A program made the translations under genes and the position numbers. Below, in pieces: positions 57,418 through 63,125 of a DNA stretch of 64,000 bases. Where the stretch lies: positions 62,001 to 126,000 of the forward strand of contig NZ_JACHGO010000005.1 of assembly GCF_014202345.1 (NCBI RefSeq), given 5' to 3'. Numbering within the stretch: the stretch's first letter is position 1; every line of letters begins with the position of its first letter. The DNA comes from Desulfovibrio intestinalis. GTDB lineage: Bacteria > Desulfobacterota > Desulfovibrionia > Desulfovibrionales > Desulfovibrionaceae. Under the pieces are notes generated by a model. The model made no database searches and was not told the origin of the DNA. It worked only from the letters and a program-made list of their open reading frames with translations.

Positions 57418-57861
57418 ACGCGCCTTCGGCCTCTGCCCAGCGCGGTAAGGCTGAATGCTAGGCGCGACACGCTATATGTGGCGCGGTGATGGGCGGGCAG
57501 GGTGTTTTTCTGCTGCCTTTTGCGCAGACGCGGTGTTCATAAAGGCCGCCAGGCCAAAATACATGCGCTGCTATGGGGTGAGCGCAACTGCTGATTGTTG
57601 ATCTTGCACGATCAGCTTTTAGCTGTGCGCACTATAGTATTTAATTGGGGGCAATCGCGCACTGGATTATTCACAAGTAATAAACCTGCGATAGTGTCAG
57701 TGGCCTAAGAAATTGCTGAATTTTATATAGAATATATCTGATACAGAAAAAATTGTTCTACTATCAGATGCAATAATAAGCATTTTTTATATTTGCATAT
57801 TTAGACTTAATCCTTTTTTCATGATACACCCCACGGCTAAATGAAATAAGGAGAGACAAAC
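57418..57861. other. 444-nt intergenic region, AT-rich in its second half
   Basis: No gene could be supported. The first ~200 nt are GC-rich like the neighbours; from about 57640 the sequence becomes AT-rich and leads to the lipoprotein gene, with AAGGAGAG 10-16 nt before its ATG. No clear terminator for the DUF362 gene was found here. Confidence 0.5.
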
Positions 57862-58326
57862 ATGCGTTCACTTGTTTTTACTTTTGCTTTGGCAACAGCG
57901 TTAATTACCACAGGCTGCCTAAAAAATTCACCTATTAATGATTTGCTTGGCCCCAGCTCAGACAAGGTGGCGGCAGCCCCAATGGCCCAGGTTTCGGACT
58001 TTGTTACGACCTATAAAGAAAACAGCGTCAAGGCCAACAAGGAATACGCTGGAAGATGGGTCAAAATTACCGGAAAAGTCGCTGCCATAAGCAAAATAAA
58101 AGGAATAATCGACGGTCGTATCTACTATCTTGTCGATCTGAATGACAAGGACGGCAAAGTTTCAGAAAGAATTGTCTGCCGGTTTAACTTCAACAAGCAG
58201 GATGAAGTGGCCGAGCTTAAACAGGGCTCCATTGTTGTCTTTTATGGGCGTATTGACGACCTGAGCAACATTACCCACAAGGATCAGCATTTGCCGATGA
58301 TAATCGATAGCCAGATTGTGCATTGA
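57862..58326 (+). CDS. OB-fold (tRNA_anti-like) lipoprotein
   Basis: 154 residues. Signal peptide with lipobox I-T-T-G-C, lipid on C19. The mature part from about 45 to 154 (Y-A-G-R-W-V-K-I-T-G-K-V-A-A-I, then Y-Y-L-V-D-L, V-C-R-F, G-S-I-V-V-F-Y-G-R-I) follows the pattern of the tRNA_anti-like OB domains found in exported proteins. Ligand unknown. It stands alone with its own terminator. Codon usage is richer in AT than in the housekeeping genes. Confidence 0.8.
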   Translation: MRSLVFTFALATALITTGCLKNSPINDLLGPSSDKVAAAPMAQVSDFVTTYKENSVKANKEYAGRWVKITGKVAAISKIKGIIDGRIYYLVDLNDKDGKVSERIVCRFNFNKQDEVAELKQGSIVVFYGRIDDLSNITHKDQHLPMIIDSQIVH

Positions 58327-58350
58327 TTATAATTCAAAATAGATAGTAAG

Positions 58351-58379
58351 AAGAGGCCTCAAGCGGGCCTCTTTTTTTT
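58351..58379 (+). terminator. terminator after the OB-fold lipoprotein
   Basis: AAGAGGCC (58351-58358) pairs with GGCCTCTT (58366-58373), followed by a run of T to 58379. Confidence 0.85.
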
Positions 58380-58541
58380 GAAGATTTTTCAGGGGTTCAC
58401 TAAAAGTATTTTGTGGTGGCATGCAGAGGAAACAAGCCGTGCGCCCGCCAGCAGAGCAGGGGCCATTGAGGAGTAGTAAATACCAGTGAGCGCCCAATTT
58501 TATACTATTGATGGCGAAGCGCTTGTGCGCTGTCGCCTGCT

Positions 58542-58925
58542 TTACGATATGGAAATTCTGCGCACCAGCTCTTCTGCAAGCATTCGGGTTGGGAGTTGCC
58601 GCAACACCTTTTCTTTGGCTTTGTAATCTGCCTCTTCATCCTCCGTTTTATACAGCGGCCGTATGGGAGAAAAAGAAACAAAAAGCGGGCCGTTGCCAGT
58701 TAATATCCATTCCGGGTTGGCACAGTTAAGCCGCATGAGAACAATCAGCCAATTGGCCGGGATACTTCCGCGCCGCTTCGCATCAGAAATGGAAGACTGT
58801 TTGACGCCTAGCAGGTCAGCCAGCTCTACCTGGGTTCTTTTGCCAGTAATAAGCTTTATGCGCCCCATTTGTTCGTCAAAATTTTGATTATCCACCCGCC
58901 CCTCACAATATTTGATTATCATCAC
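58542..58925 (-). CDS. phage CI-repressor-like helix-turn-helix protein
   Basis: 127 residues from the ATG at 58925; a GTG at 58895 or an ATG at 58868 are alternative starts. The helix-turn-helix spans about 30-55: T-Q-V-E-L-A-D-L-L-G-V-K-Q-S-S-I-S-D-A-K. It is followed by W-L-I-V-L-M-R-L-N-C-A-N-P-E-W-I-L-T-G-N-G-P, the hallmark of the Bac_CI repressor domain. No C-terminal S24 peptidase-like domain is present, so it is not a full LexA-type repressor and would not be self-cleaved. It is divergent from another regulator, with palindromes between, like a phage switch remnant. Confidence 0.82.
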   Translation of the reverse strand: MMIIKYCEGRVDNQNFDEQMGRIKLITGKRTQVELADLLGVKQSSISDAKRRGSIPANWLIVLMRLNCANPEWILTGNGPLFVSFSPIRPLYKTEDEEADYKAKEKVLRQLPTRMLAEELVRRISIS

Positions 58926-58933
58926 GACCTACC

Positions 58934-58960
58934 ATTGATAGTCAATCGAACTACAATAGT
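58934..58960. promoter_or_regulatory. two palindromes in the divergent regulator spacer (candidate operators)
   Basis: ATTGA-TAG-TCAAT (58934-58946) and ACTA-CAA-TAGT (58950-58960) lie next to each other in the 72-nt spacer between two divergent regulators. Both have the 3-nt centre expected of a dimer site. Confidence 0.5.
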
Positions 58961-58997
58961 GGGTCAATTTTGTAAAGGGGCGCTGTATCCAGATGGC

Positions 58998-59261
58998 ATG
59001 AAGAAGAACTTTGATGAAGATAAATTGGCGAAAACTTTCATGCCTGCGGTAATTCGAAGGTATCGTGATGCTGCTGGCTTGTCACAGCAAGAACTTGCAG
59101 ATCAGGTCGGCATTTCCAAGAGCTACATATCCTCACTGGAACTCGGCTACAGAGCGCCCAACCTGAATCTGCTGGTGAAAATTGCCCAAAGTTTAGGCGT
59201 AGCGCCAGGAGAAATGGTTGACGCAATGGTTGCTGATGCAGAAAAATCTTGTGATTATTGA
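58998..59261 (+). CDS. XRE family transcriptional regulator
   Basis: 87 residues from the ATG at 58998; no good ribosome site is near (AAAGGGG is 17 nt away), so the start could differ. The helix-turn-helix is about residues 18-55 (Y-R-D-A-A-G-L-S-Q-Q-E-L-A-D-Q-V-G-I-S-K, then Y-I-S-S-L-E-L-G-Y-R-A-P-N), a classic XRE/Cro-like domain with nothing else attached. It faces the CI-like gene, and an inverted repeat and the left tRNA-Pro arm follow downstream. It is probably left over from a mobile element. Confidence 0.82.
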   Translation: MKKNFDEDKLAKTFMPAVIRRYRDAAGLSQQELADQVGISKSYISSLELGYRAPNLNLLVKIAQSLGVAPGEMVDAMVADAEKSCDY

Positions 59262-59265
59262 TAAA

Positions 59266-59285
59266 AAATCAGTTGCGACTGATTT
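59266..59285. repeat. inverted repeat behind the XRE gene
   Basis: AAATCAGT (59266-59273) and ACTGATTT (59278-59285) form a perfect 8-bp palindrome with a 4-nt centre, immediately before the promoter of the left tRNA-Pro. It could be an operator or a hairpin; there is no T run. Confidence 0.5.
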
Positions 59286-59290
59286 ATAGG

Positions 59291-59319
59291 TTTACAGACG
59301 GGGCAGTTCAGGGTAGTTA
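59291..59319 (+). promoter_or_regulatory. promoter of left tRNA-Pro
   Basis: TTTACA (59291-59296), 17-nt spacer, TAGTTA (59314-59319), 12 nt before the tRNA. The right copy has the same -10 region and spacing with TTGACA as -35, which supports both. Confidence 0.5.
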
Positions 59320-59331
59320 TCTCTTTCGTGT

Positions 59332-59408
59332 CGGGATGTAGCGCAGCCTGGGAGCGCACTTGAATGGGGTTCAAGGGGTCGAAGGTTCAAATCCTTTCAT
59401 CCCGACCA
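59332..59408 (+). tRNA. tRNA-Pro (GGG), left copy
   Basis: 77 nt: acceptor CGGGATG/CATCCCG, D arm GCGC/GCGC, anticodon stem CTTGA/TCAAG around ATGGGGT (anticodon GGG, reads CCC), T arm GAAGG-TTCAAAT-CCTTT and encoded ACCA. All stems pair, so it should be functional. It is identical to the copy at 60860-60936 on the other strand. Confidence 0.96.
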
Positions 59409-59416
59409 GAGATTTG

Positions 59417-59450
59417 AAGGGAATTCATGGAAACATGAATTCCCTTTTTT
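59417..59450 (+). terminator. terminator of left tRNA-Pro
   Basis: A perfect 13-bp stem (59417-59429 with 59434-59446) closed by a GAAA tetraloop and followed by T to 59450. Confidence 0.92.
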
Positions 59451-59466
59451 CACTATAACTCTGAAA

Positions 59467-59520
59467 CACGCTTGAATGGCATTCAAGAGGTCAAGACTTC
59501 AATTCTCTTCAGCTCCGCCA
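59467..59520 (+). pseudogene. tRNA 3'-half relic, left arm
   Basis: The sequence looks like the second half of a tRNA: anticodon stem CTTGA/TCAAG (59471-59475, 59483-59487) around ATGGCAT, a T arm with TTCAATT, an acceptor 3' strand CAGCTCC and GCCA at 59517-59520. No matching 5' acceptor strand (GGAGCTG) or D arm lies upstream. The apparent anticodon would be GGC. It aligns well with the 3' half of the neighbouring tRNA-Pro, but the acceptor differs. Confidence 0.7.
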
Positions 59521-59531
59521 TGTAGGTAATT

Positions 59532-59568
59532 AAAACCCCCGACCATTTTTCAATGATCGGGGGTTTTT
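59532..59568. terminator. second hairpin terminator in left arm
   Basis: AAAACCCCCGA (59532-59542) pairs with TCGGGGGTTTT (59557-59567), with T and A runs on both sides. Confidence 0.85.
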
Positions 59569-59636
59569 GGTGTGCCTTGGTTGGGGATTGCCCACAGCAG
59601 AGAAGATCAAGTGAGTTTGAGATTGAAATAATATCC

Positions 59637-59642
59637 TATAAT
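59637..59642 (+). promoter_or_regulatory. consensus -10 box before the enclosed gene
   Basis: A perfect TATAAT lies 47 nt before the ATG at 59689, inside the AT-rich stretch between the arm and the gene. A -35 is not clear (TTGAGA is 14 nt away). The gene therefore seems to bring its own promoter inside the repeat arms. Confidence 0.4.
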
Positions 59643-59688
59643 TATTAATAGCAGAACATTAAAAGCTAAATTTAGCACGGAGTACACC

Positions 59689-60666
59689 ATGCACCTACTT
59701 AATACCGTCTCATTACTGACACCAGATGGATATTTTTATAAGGCTGAAAACTGTCACGGTGGACTTTTGCCTGGTAGCGCTGTGAACATAGCCCCTCCAA
59801 AACTTAAGCCCTATGAATCAGCCAGAATCAATGAAGCAAAAAATGATTGGATTATTGAGGAAGACCTTAACGGATTACATGCTCCTGCCTTTGATTTTAA
59901 TGAAGTGGATCAGGAGTCTTTTATTTTTGATGATAGGTTTTATACGCATATTCCAGACGTTAAATACTCCTTAGCAACACTTAGAGCATTGTCACGACAT
60001 GCTGTTCACAGAGTTCGAACAAAAAATGGTGATAGATTTTTCAATTTTCGCGGAATGGAAACACAAAATCGCTTGATTTATCTTAATAATAACCTAAATA
60101 TAATTGCCAAAGAAACTGTTGCTGCATATAATTTTTTATATAATTCCACTGGAGTACCATGCGATAATTATCTGAATATTCTTTCGAAAACAAAGTTTGG
60201 AATAGAACAGTCAATATATTGCATGAAATTGTCTTTTGATTACCTTATCCAAATAGCATCTTATTTCCTTTTCAAAAAACGAAAATTAGATTCACTAGGC
60301 GCATTTTTGAAACTTTTGGGGAAAAACAACGATAATGCCCTAAAAGTAAAAGAATTAATATTCAGCCGCTATACAGATAAGAATTTTAATTTTTTAAAAT
60401 TTTTGAATGGCATTGCAAACTGCTACAAGCATTCATACCTCCAAGCATTTGCAGATTGCCTTCATGGGAAAGGAGTTCCTAGCGTTATAACTGTCCACTT
60501 GGAAAAAAACGACGTTATAACTGTTTCAAATGGTCAATATCTGCAACTTATCTATGGTTTTCATGTTAGTATGGCTGAATCTATGAGTTCAATAAAAGAT
60601 ACGCTATCAGAGGACATACGCTGTTACTTTGAACAGAGGGAAAATGACCCAATGGGTTTTATCTAA
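59689..60666 (+). CDS. unknown AT-rich gene enclosed by inverted tRNA-Pro arms
   Basis: 325 residues with GGAG 6 nt before the ATG, clearly AT-rich by eye compared with the housekeeping genes around it. I do not recognise a family. The N-terminal ~65 residues (P-P-K-L-K-P-Y-E-S-A-R-I-N-E-A, then D-W-I-I-E-E-D-L-N-G) recall small phage tail-fibre segments. The rest is mostly helical, with Y-L-F-K-like aromatic helices and F-L-N-G-I-A-N-C-Y-K-H-S near 238-249, which weakly recalls the N/R-x-x-K-H ends of HEPN-type proteins; neither resemblance is firm. No signal peptide or membrane anchor is seen. It is complete, has its own -10 box, and ends 4 nt before the right arm, whose hairpin at 60712-60748 can terminate it. 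Confidence 0.8.
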   Translation: MHLLNTVSLLTPDGYFYKAENCHGGLLPGSAVNIAPPKLKPYESARINEAKNDWIIEEDLNGLHAPAFDFNEVDQESFIFDDRFYTHIPDVKYSLATLRALSRHAVHRVRTKNGDRFFNFRGMETQNRLIYLNNNLNIIAKETVAAYNFLYNSTGVPCDNYLNILSKTKFGIEQSIYCMKLSFDYLIQIASYFLFKKRKLDSLGAFLKLLGKNNDNALKVKELIFSRYTDKNFNFLKFLNGIANCYKHSYLQAFADCLHGKGVPSVITVHLEKNDVITVSNGQYLQLIYGFHVSMAESMSSIKDTLSEDIRCYFEQRENDPMGFI

Positions 60667-60711
60667 TTTCCTTGATCTTTTCTGCTGTGGGCAATCCCCA
60701 ACTAAGCACCC

Positions 60712-60748
60712 AAAACCCCCGAACTCTATGTGATGATCGGGGGGTTTT
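60712..60748. terminator. second hairpin terminator in right arm
   Basis: AAAACCCCCGA (60712-60722) pairs with TCGGGGGGTTTT (60737-60748). It can end the enclosed gene on the plus strand and the tRNA relic on the minus strand. Confidence 0.85.
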
Positions 60749-60756
60749 AAACTTTC

Positions 60757-60815
60757 TGGTGGAGCTGGACAGGATTGAACTGACGGCCTCTTCAATGACA
60801 TTTAAGTGCGCTAAA
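60757..60815 (-). pseudogene. tRNA 3'-half relic, right arm
   Basis: On the minus strand it ends in CAGCTCCACCA (60767-60757), preceded by a TTCAATC loop with a T stem of one mismatch, and by a decayed anticodon arm around ATGTCAT (apparent anticodon GTC). No 5' half is present. It is the counterpart of the relic at 59467 but differs at many positions, so both have been drifting. Confidence 0.65.
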
Positions 60816-60817
60816 CG

Positions 60818-60851
60818 AGAAAAGGGAATTCATGTTTCCATGAATTCCCTT
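60818..60851 (-). terminator. terminator of right tRNA-Pro
   Basis: The same 13-bp stem and GAAA loop as in the left arm (60851-60839 with 60834-60822 on the minus strand), followed by four T instead of six. Confidence 0.9.
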
Positions 60852-60859
60852 CAAATCTC

Positions 60860-60936
60860 TGGTCGGGATGAAAGGATTTGAACCTTCGACCCCTTGAACC
60901 CCATTCAAGTGCGCTCCCAGGCTGCGCTACATCCCG
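60860..60936 (-). tRNA. tRNA-Pro (GGG), right copy
   Basis: Identical over all 77 nt to the tRNA at 59332-59408, on the opposite strand, with anticodon GGG and encoded ACCA. Confidence 0.96.
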
Positions 60937-60948
60937 ACGCGAGAGAGA

Positions 60949-60977
60949 TAACTACGCTGAACCACCTGGTGTGTCAA
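60949..60977 (-). promoter_or_regulatory. promoter of right tRNA-Pro
   Basis: On the minus strand TTGACA (60977-60972) and TAGTTA (60954-60949) are 17 nt apart. The -35 lies outside the arm and differs from the left copy (TTTACA), while the -10 region is shared. Confidence 0.55.
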
Positions 60978-60990
60978 CACATTTTCTAAA

Positions 60991-63024
60991 CTATTTTTTG
61001 CGAATCAAGGCTAACCCCACCAATGGCGGCAGATACAGCCTAATATCGCCTTCCTGCCGATCTGGCAGCGGGGTTGTAAAATGCTCCGTTACCTGGGCCT
61101 CTGCATCAAGGTTGCCGTGCCCGCCAAAGCGTTTTTCGTCAGAACTCATCATCTCCACGTACTTGCCGGGGGTTACGGCAAACGTCAGGGCTTTTTGCGC
61201 TTCAAGTTCATGAAAATTAAATACAAAAAGTAATTGCCCGCGTTCAAAGGCCAGCAGGCGTTTTTCTTCATGAATAAAACGAAAAACTGGCTTCTGGCAA
61301 AAGCTCTCAAGGTGAGGGCGAACAAGCTCAAGCATCTGCGTTTTGTCCCAGGCGGCCAGCAGGCTGTACCTGAGTTCGGGGGCATCAGCCAAATGCCACT
61401 GCCTGTGGGCGTAAGCCTCTGCGTCCAGCCATTCGGGATGCCCGAACTCATTACCCATAAAGTTCAGATACCCCGCATCTGCCGTTGCCAGCGTGATGAA
61501 CCGCATGAGCCGATAAAAAGCAAGCCCACGCGACACATGCCAATTATCAGTAGCAACAGACATGTGGCTGTACATGCGATTACCAAGCAGCCGCCATATC
61601 ATTGCATCCTCGCCATTGATGCACTGGTCGTGGCACTCCACATAGCTGATGGTGCGGTCATACGGGCGGTAATTCGTCATTTCGTACCACAGGCTGCCCA
61701 TGTCGCGTGGTTCTTCAATGCATTTGGCCCAATAGTCCGGTATGCCCATAGCAAAGCGGTAGTCAAAACCCAGCCCGCCGTCTTCCGGCTGGCAGGTCAG
61801 GCCGGGCATGCCTGAAAATTCCTCGGCAATGGAAAGGGCAGAGGGGTAAAGCTCGTGGATAAGCGTGTTAGCCATGCACAGGTACAACTCGCCCTTCTCA
61901 TTGGTGCGCGGCAGGCCCACTTTGTCATAAAAGCAATGACTGACATGAATGAAATCGTCATCCTTGCCGTGATCGCGATACAGAATGTTGCCCACAGCAT
62001 CAAAGCGGAACCCATCAACCCTGAACTCTTCAAGCCAGTAGCGGCAGTTGGAAAGCAGAAAGCGGCGTGCCATTTCTTGACAGAAATCAAAAGAGGGCGT
62101 TCCCCACTGATTAAACTGATCGGTGAAAAAATAACTGCTTCCGTCATACTGCGCCAAACCCTGCTCTGTATTGGGGCAGGCGTGCCCATGTGGAATGTCG
62201 AGCACAACCGCAAGGCCAAGTCCGTGCGCTGCGTCAACCAGAGCCTTGAATTCGTCTGGCGTGCCGTAGCGTGAAGACGGGGCAAAGTAACTGCTGACCT
62301 GATACCCGAAGGAGCGGTACAGGGGATGCTCAAGAATGCCCATAAGCTGCACCACTGTGTAGCCGCGTTCACGGATGAGGGGCAGAATATGGTGAGTAAA
62401 ATTGGCGTAACTGCCCACACTGTCTGCGCTGTGGTGCAGGGCTGGCTGCGCCATGCCCACATGCACCTCATAAATGCGTGGAAAGGACTCCACACGAGGC
62501 CTGCGGTGCTTGAAACGGAATGGCTCTTCCGGCTGCCAGAGGCGGGCGCACCATTGCCCAGGCATGGTCTGGTCCTGCTCAACCCAACGGGCGAAGGCGG
62601 GTACTCTGCGCAAGGCACGGCCCTGGGCGTCGTCGCCCGTGACTGCATCGGCCTGAACTCGCAGCTCCATATATGTGCCGTGCTGCAAGGCATCGTGCGG
62701 TAAGGTGAGTTCAAAAAAACCGTCATTGTCGCGTTGGTATTGATAGCGTGCATGACGCTGAAAATTGAGTTTGTCTGTGGTCAGCCATACCGCGCTTGCA
62801 TTGGGCATGTATTCACGCAGACGCCATACGGGCTTTCCTGAGGCGTCTTTGGCCTCATGTACCCCAAGGGTGGCGTGCAGATCGGCATACGACCGCAAAG
62901 ATCCATAGAGGCCATTTATACGCTCTATTTCAGCTTTGAATCTGTCGCTTCTTGCGAGCAGGAAGGAACGGTAGGACTCCAGCTCTGGGTCCTGCAAGGG
63001 ATTTTGTGGAATTTGTTGGGTCAT
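60991..63024 (-). CDS. glgB: 1,4-alpha-glucan branching enzyme, eukaryote-like GH13
   Basis: 677 residues from the ATG at 63024, 5 nt after GGAGG. A CBM48-type N-terminal domain with W-R-L-R-E-Y-M-P-N-A precedes the GH13 barrel: nucleophile Asp in V-D-G-F-R-F-D-A-V-G, acid/base Glu in I-A-E-E-F-S-G, and E-C-H-D-Q with the transition-state Asp. The sequence around E-C-H-D-Q (G-E-D-A-M-I-W-R-L-L, then M-Y-S-H-M) follows the eukaryotic glycogen branching enzymes rather than the E. coli type. It introduces alpha-1,6 branches in glycogen. No other glg gene is in the window. Confidence 0.9.
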   Translation of the reverse strand: MTQQIPQNPLQDPELESYRSFLLARSDRFKAEIERINGLYGSLRSYADLHATLGVHEAKDASGKPVWRLREYMPNASAVWLTTDKLNFQRHARYQYQRDNDGFFELTLPHDALQHGTYMELRVQADAVTGDDAQGRALRRVPAFARWVEQDQTMPGQWCARLWQPEEPFRFKHRRPRVESFPRIYEVHVGMAQPALHHSADSVGSYANFTHHILPLIRERGYTVVQLMGILEHPLYRSFGYQVSSYFAPSSRYGTPDEFKALVDAAHGLGLAVVLDIPHGHACPNTEQGLAQYDGSSYFFTDQFNQWGTPSFDFCQEMARRFLLSNCRYWLEEFRVDGFRFDAVGNILYRDHGKDDDFIHVSHCFYDKVGLPRTNEKGELYLCMANTLIHELYPSALSIAEEFSGMPGLTCQPEDGGLGFDYRFAMGIPDYWAKCIEEPRDMGSLWYEMTNYRPYDRTISYVECHDQCINGEDAMIWRLLGNRMYSHMSVATDNWHVSRGLAFYRLMRFITLATADAGYLNFMGNEFGHPEWLDAEAYAHRQWHLADAPELRYSLLAAWDKTQMLELVRPHLESFCQKPVFRFIHEEKRLLAFERGQLLFVFNFHELEAQKALTFAVTPGKYVEMMSSDEKRFGGHGNLDAEAQVTEHFTTPLPDRQEGDIRLYLPPLVGLALIRKK

Positions 63025-63085
63025 GGCGGCCTCCACGGACTGGTTCGCCCAGGGAGAGGGGGCGCAGGCGCGTCATGCAAGCGAA

Positions 63086-63119
63086 ACCGCCCGGCAGACA
63101 AGGCTGCCGGGCGGAAAAA
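63086..63119 (-). terminator. hairpin after the beta-hydroxyacid dehydrogenase
   Basis: CCGCCCGGCAG (63087-63097) pairs with CTGCCGGGCGG (63104-63114); read on the minus strand it is followed by TTTCGC, a short T run. Confidence 0.7.
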
Positions 63120-63125
63120 GGTATT

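Larger units (their letters stand above)
59302..59611 (+). repeat. left arm of a ~300-bp inverted repeat carrying tRNA-Pro
   Basis: This arm matches the reverse complement of 60671-60966 in the same order: -10 region, tRNA-Pro, terminator hairpin, 3'-half tRNA relic, second hairpin, and a shared block at the inner edge (59581-59611, about 30 nt with one or two differences). Bases 59330-59448 (119 nt) are identical to 60938-60820. Outside that core, identity drops, most of all between 59449 and 59580. Confidence 0.93.
60671..60966 (-). repeat. right arm of the ~300-bp inverted repeat carrying tRNA-Pro
   Basis: Reverse-complement partner of 59302-59611. Reading inward on the minus strand it has tRNA-Pro, a GAAA-loop terminator, a tRNA 3'-half relic, a second hairpin and the inner block at 60671-60702. 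The outer edge is about 25 nt from the 3' end of glgB. Both tRNAs point towards the enclosed gene. Confidence 0.93.

Noticed and set aside
60757-60815. tmRNA (ssrA) 3' end
   Set aside because: The CAGCTCC-ACCA end recalls tmRNA, but both relics have an anticodon-type arm just before the T arm, and no tag-coding region lies upstream.
59302-60966. classical integrated element with attL/attR
   Set aside because: The flanking repeats are inverted, not direct, and there is no integrase gene between them, so a standard integration cannot be claimed.
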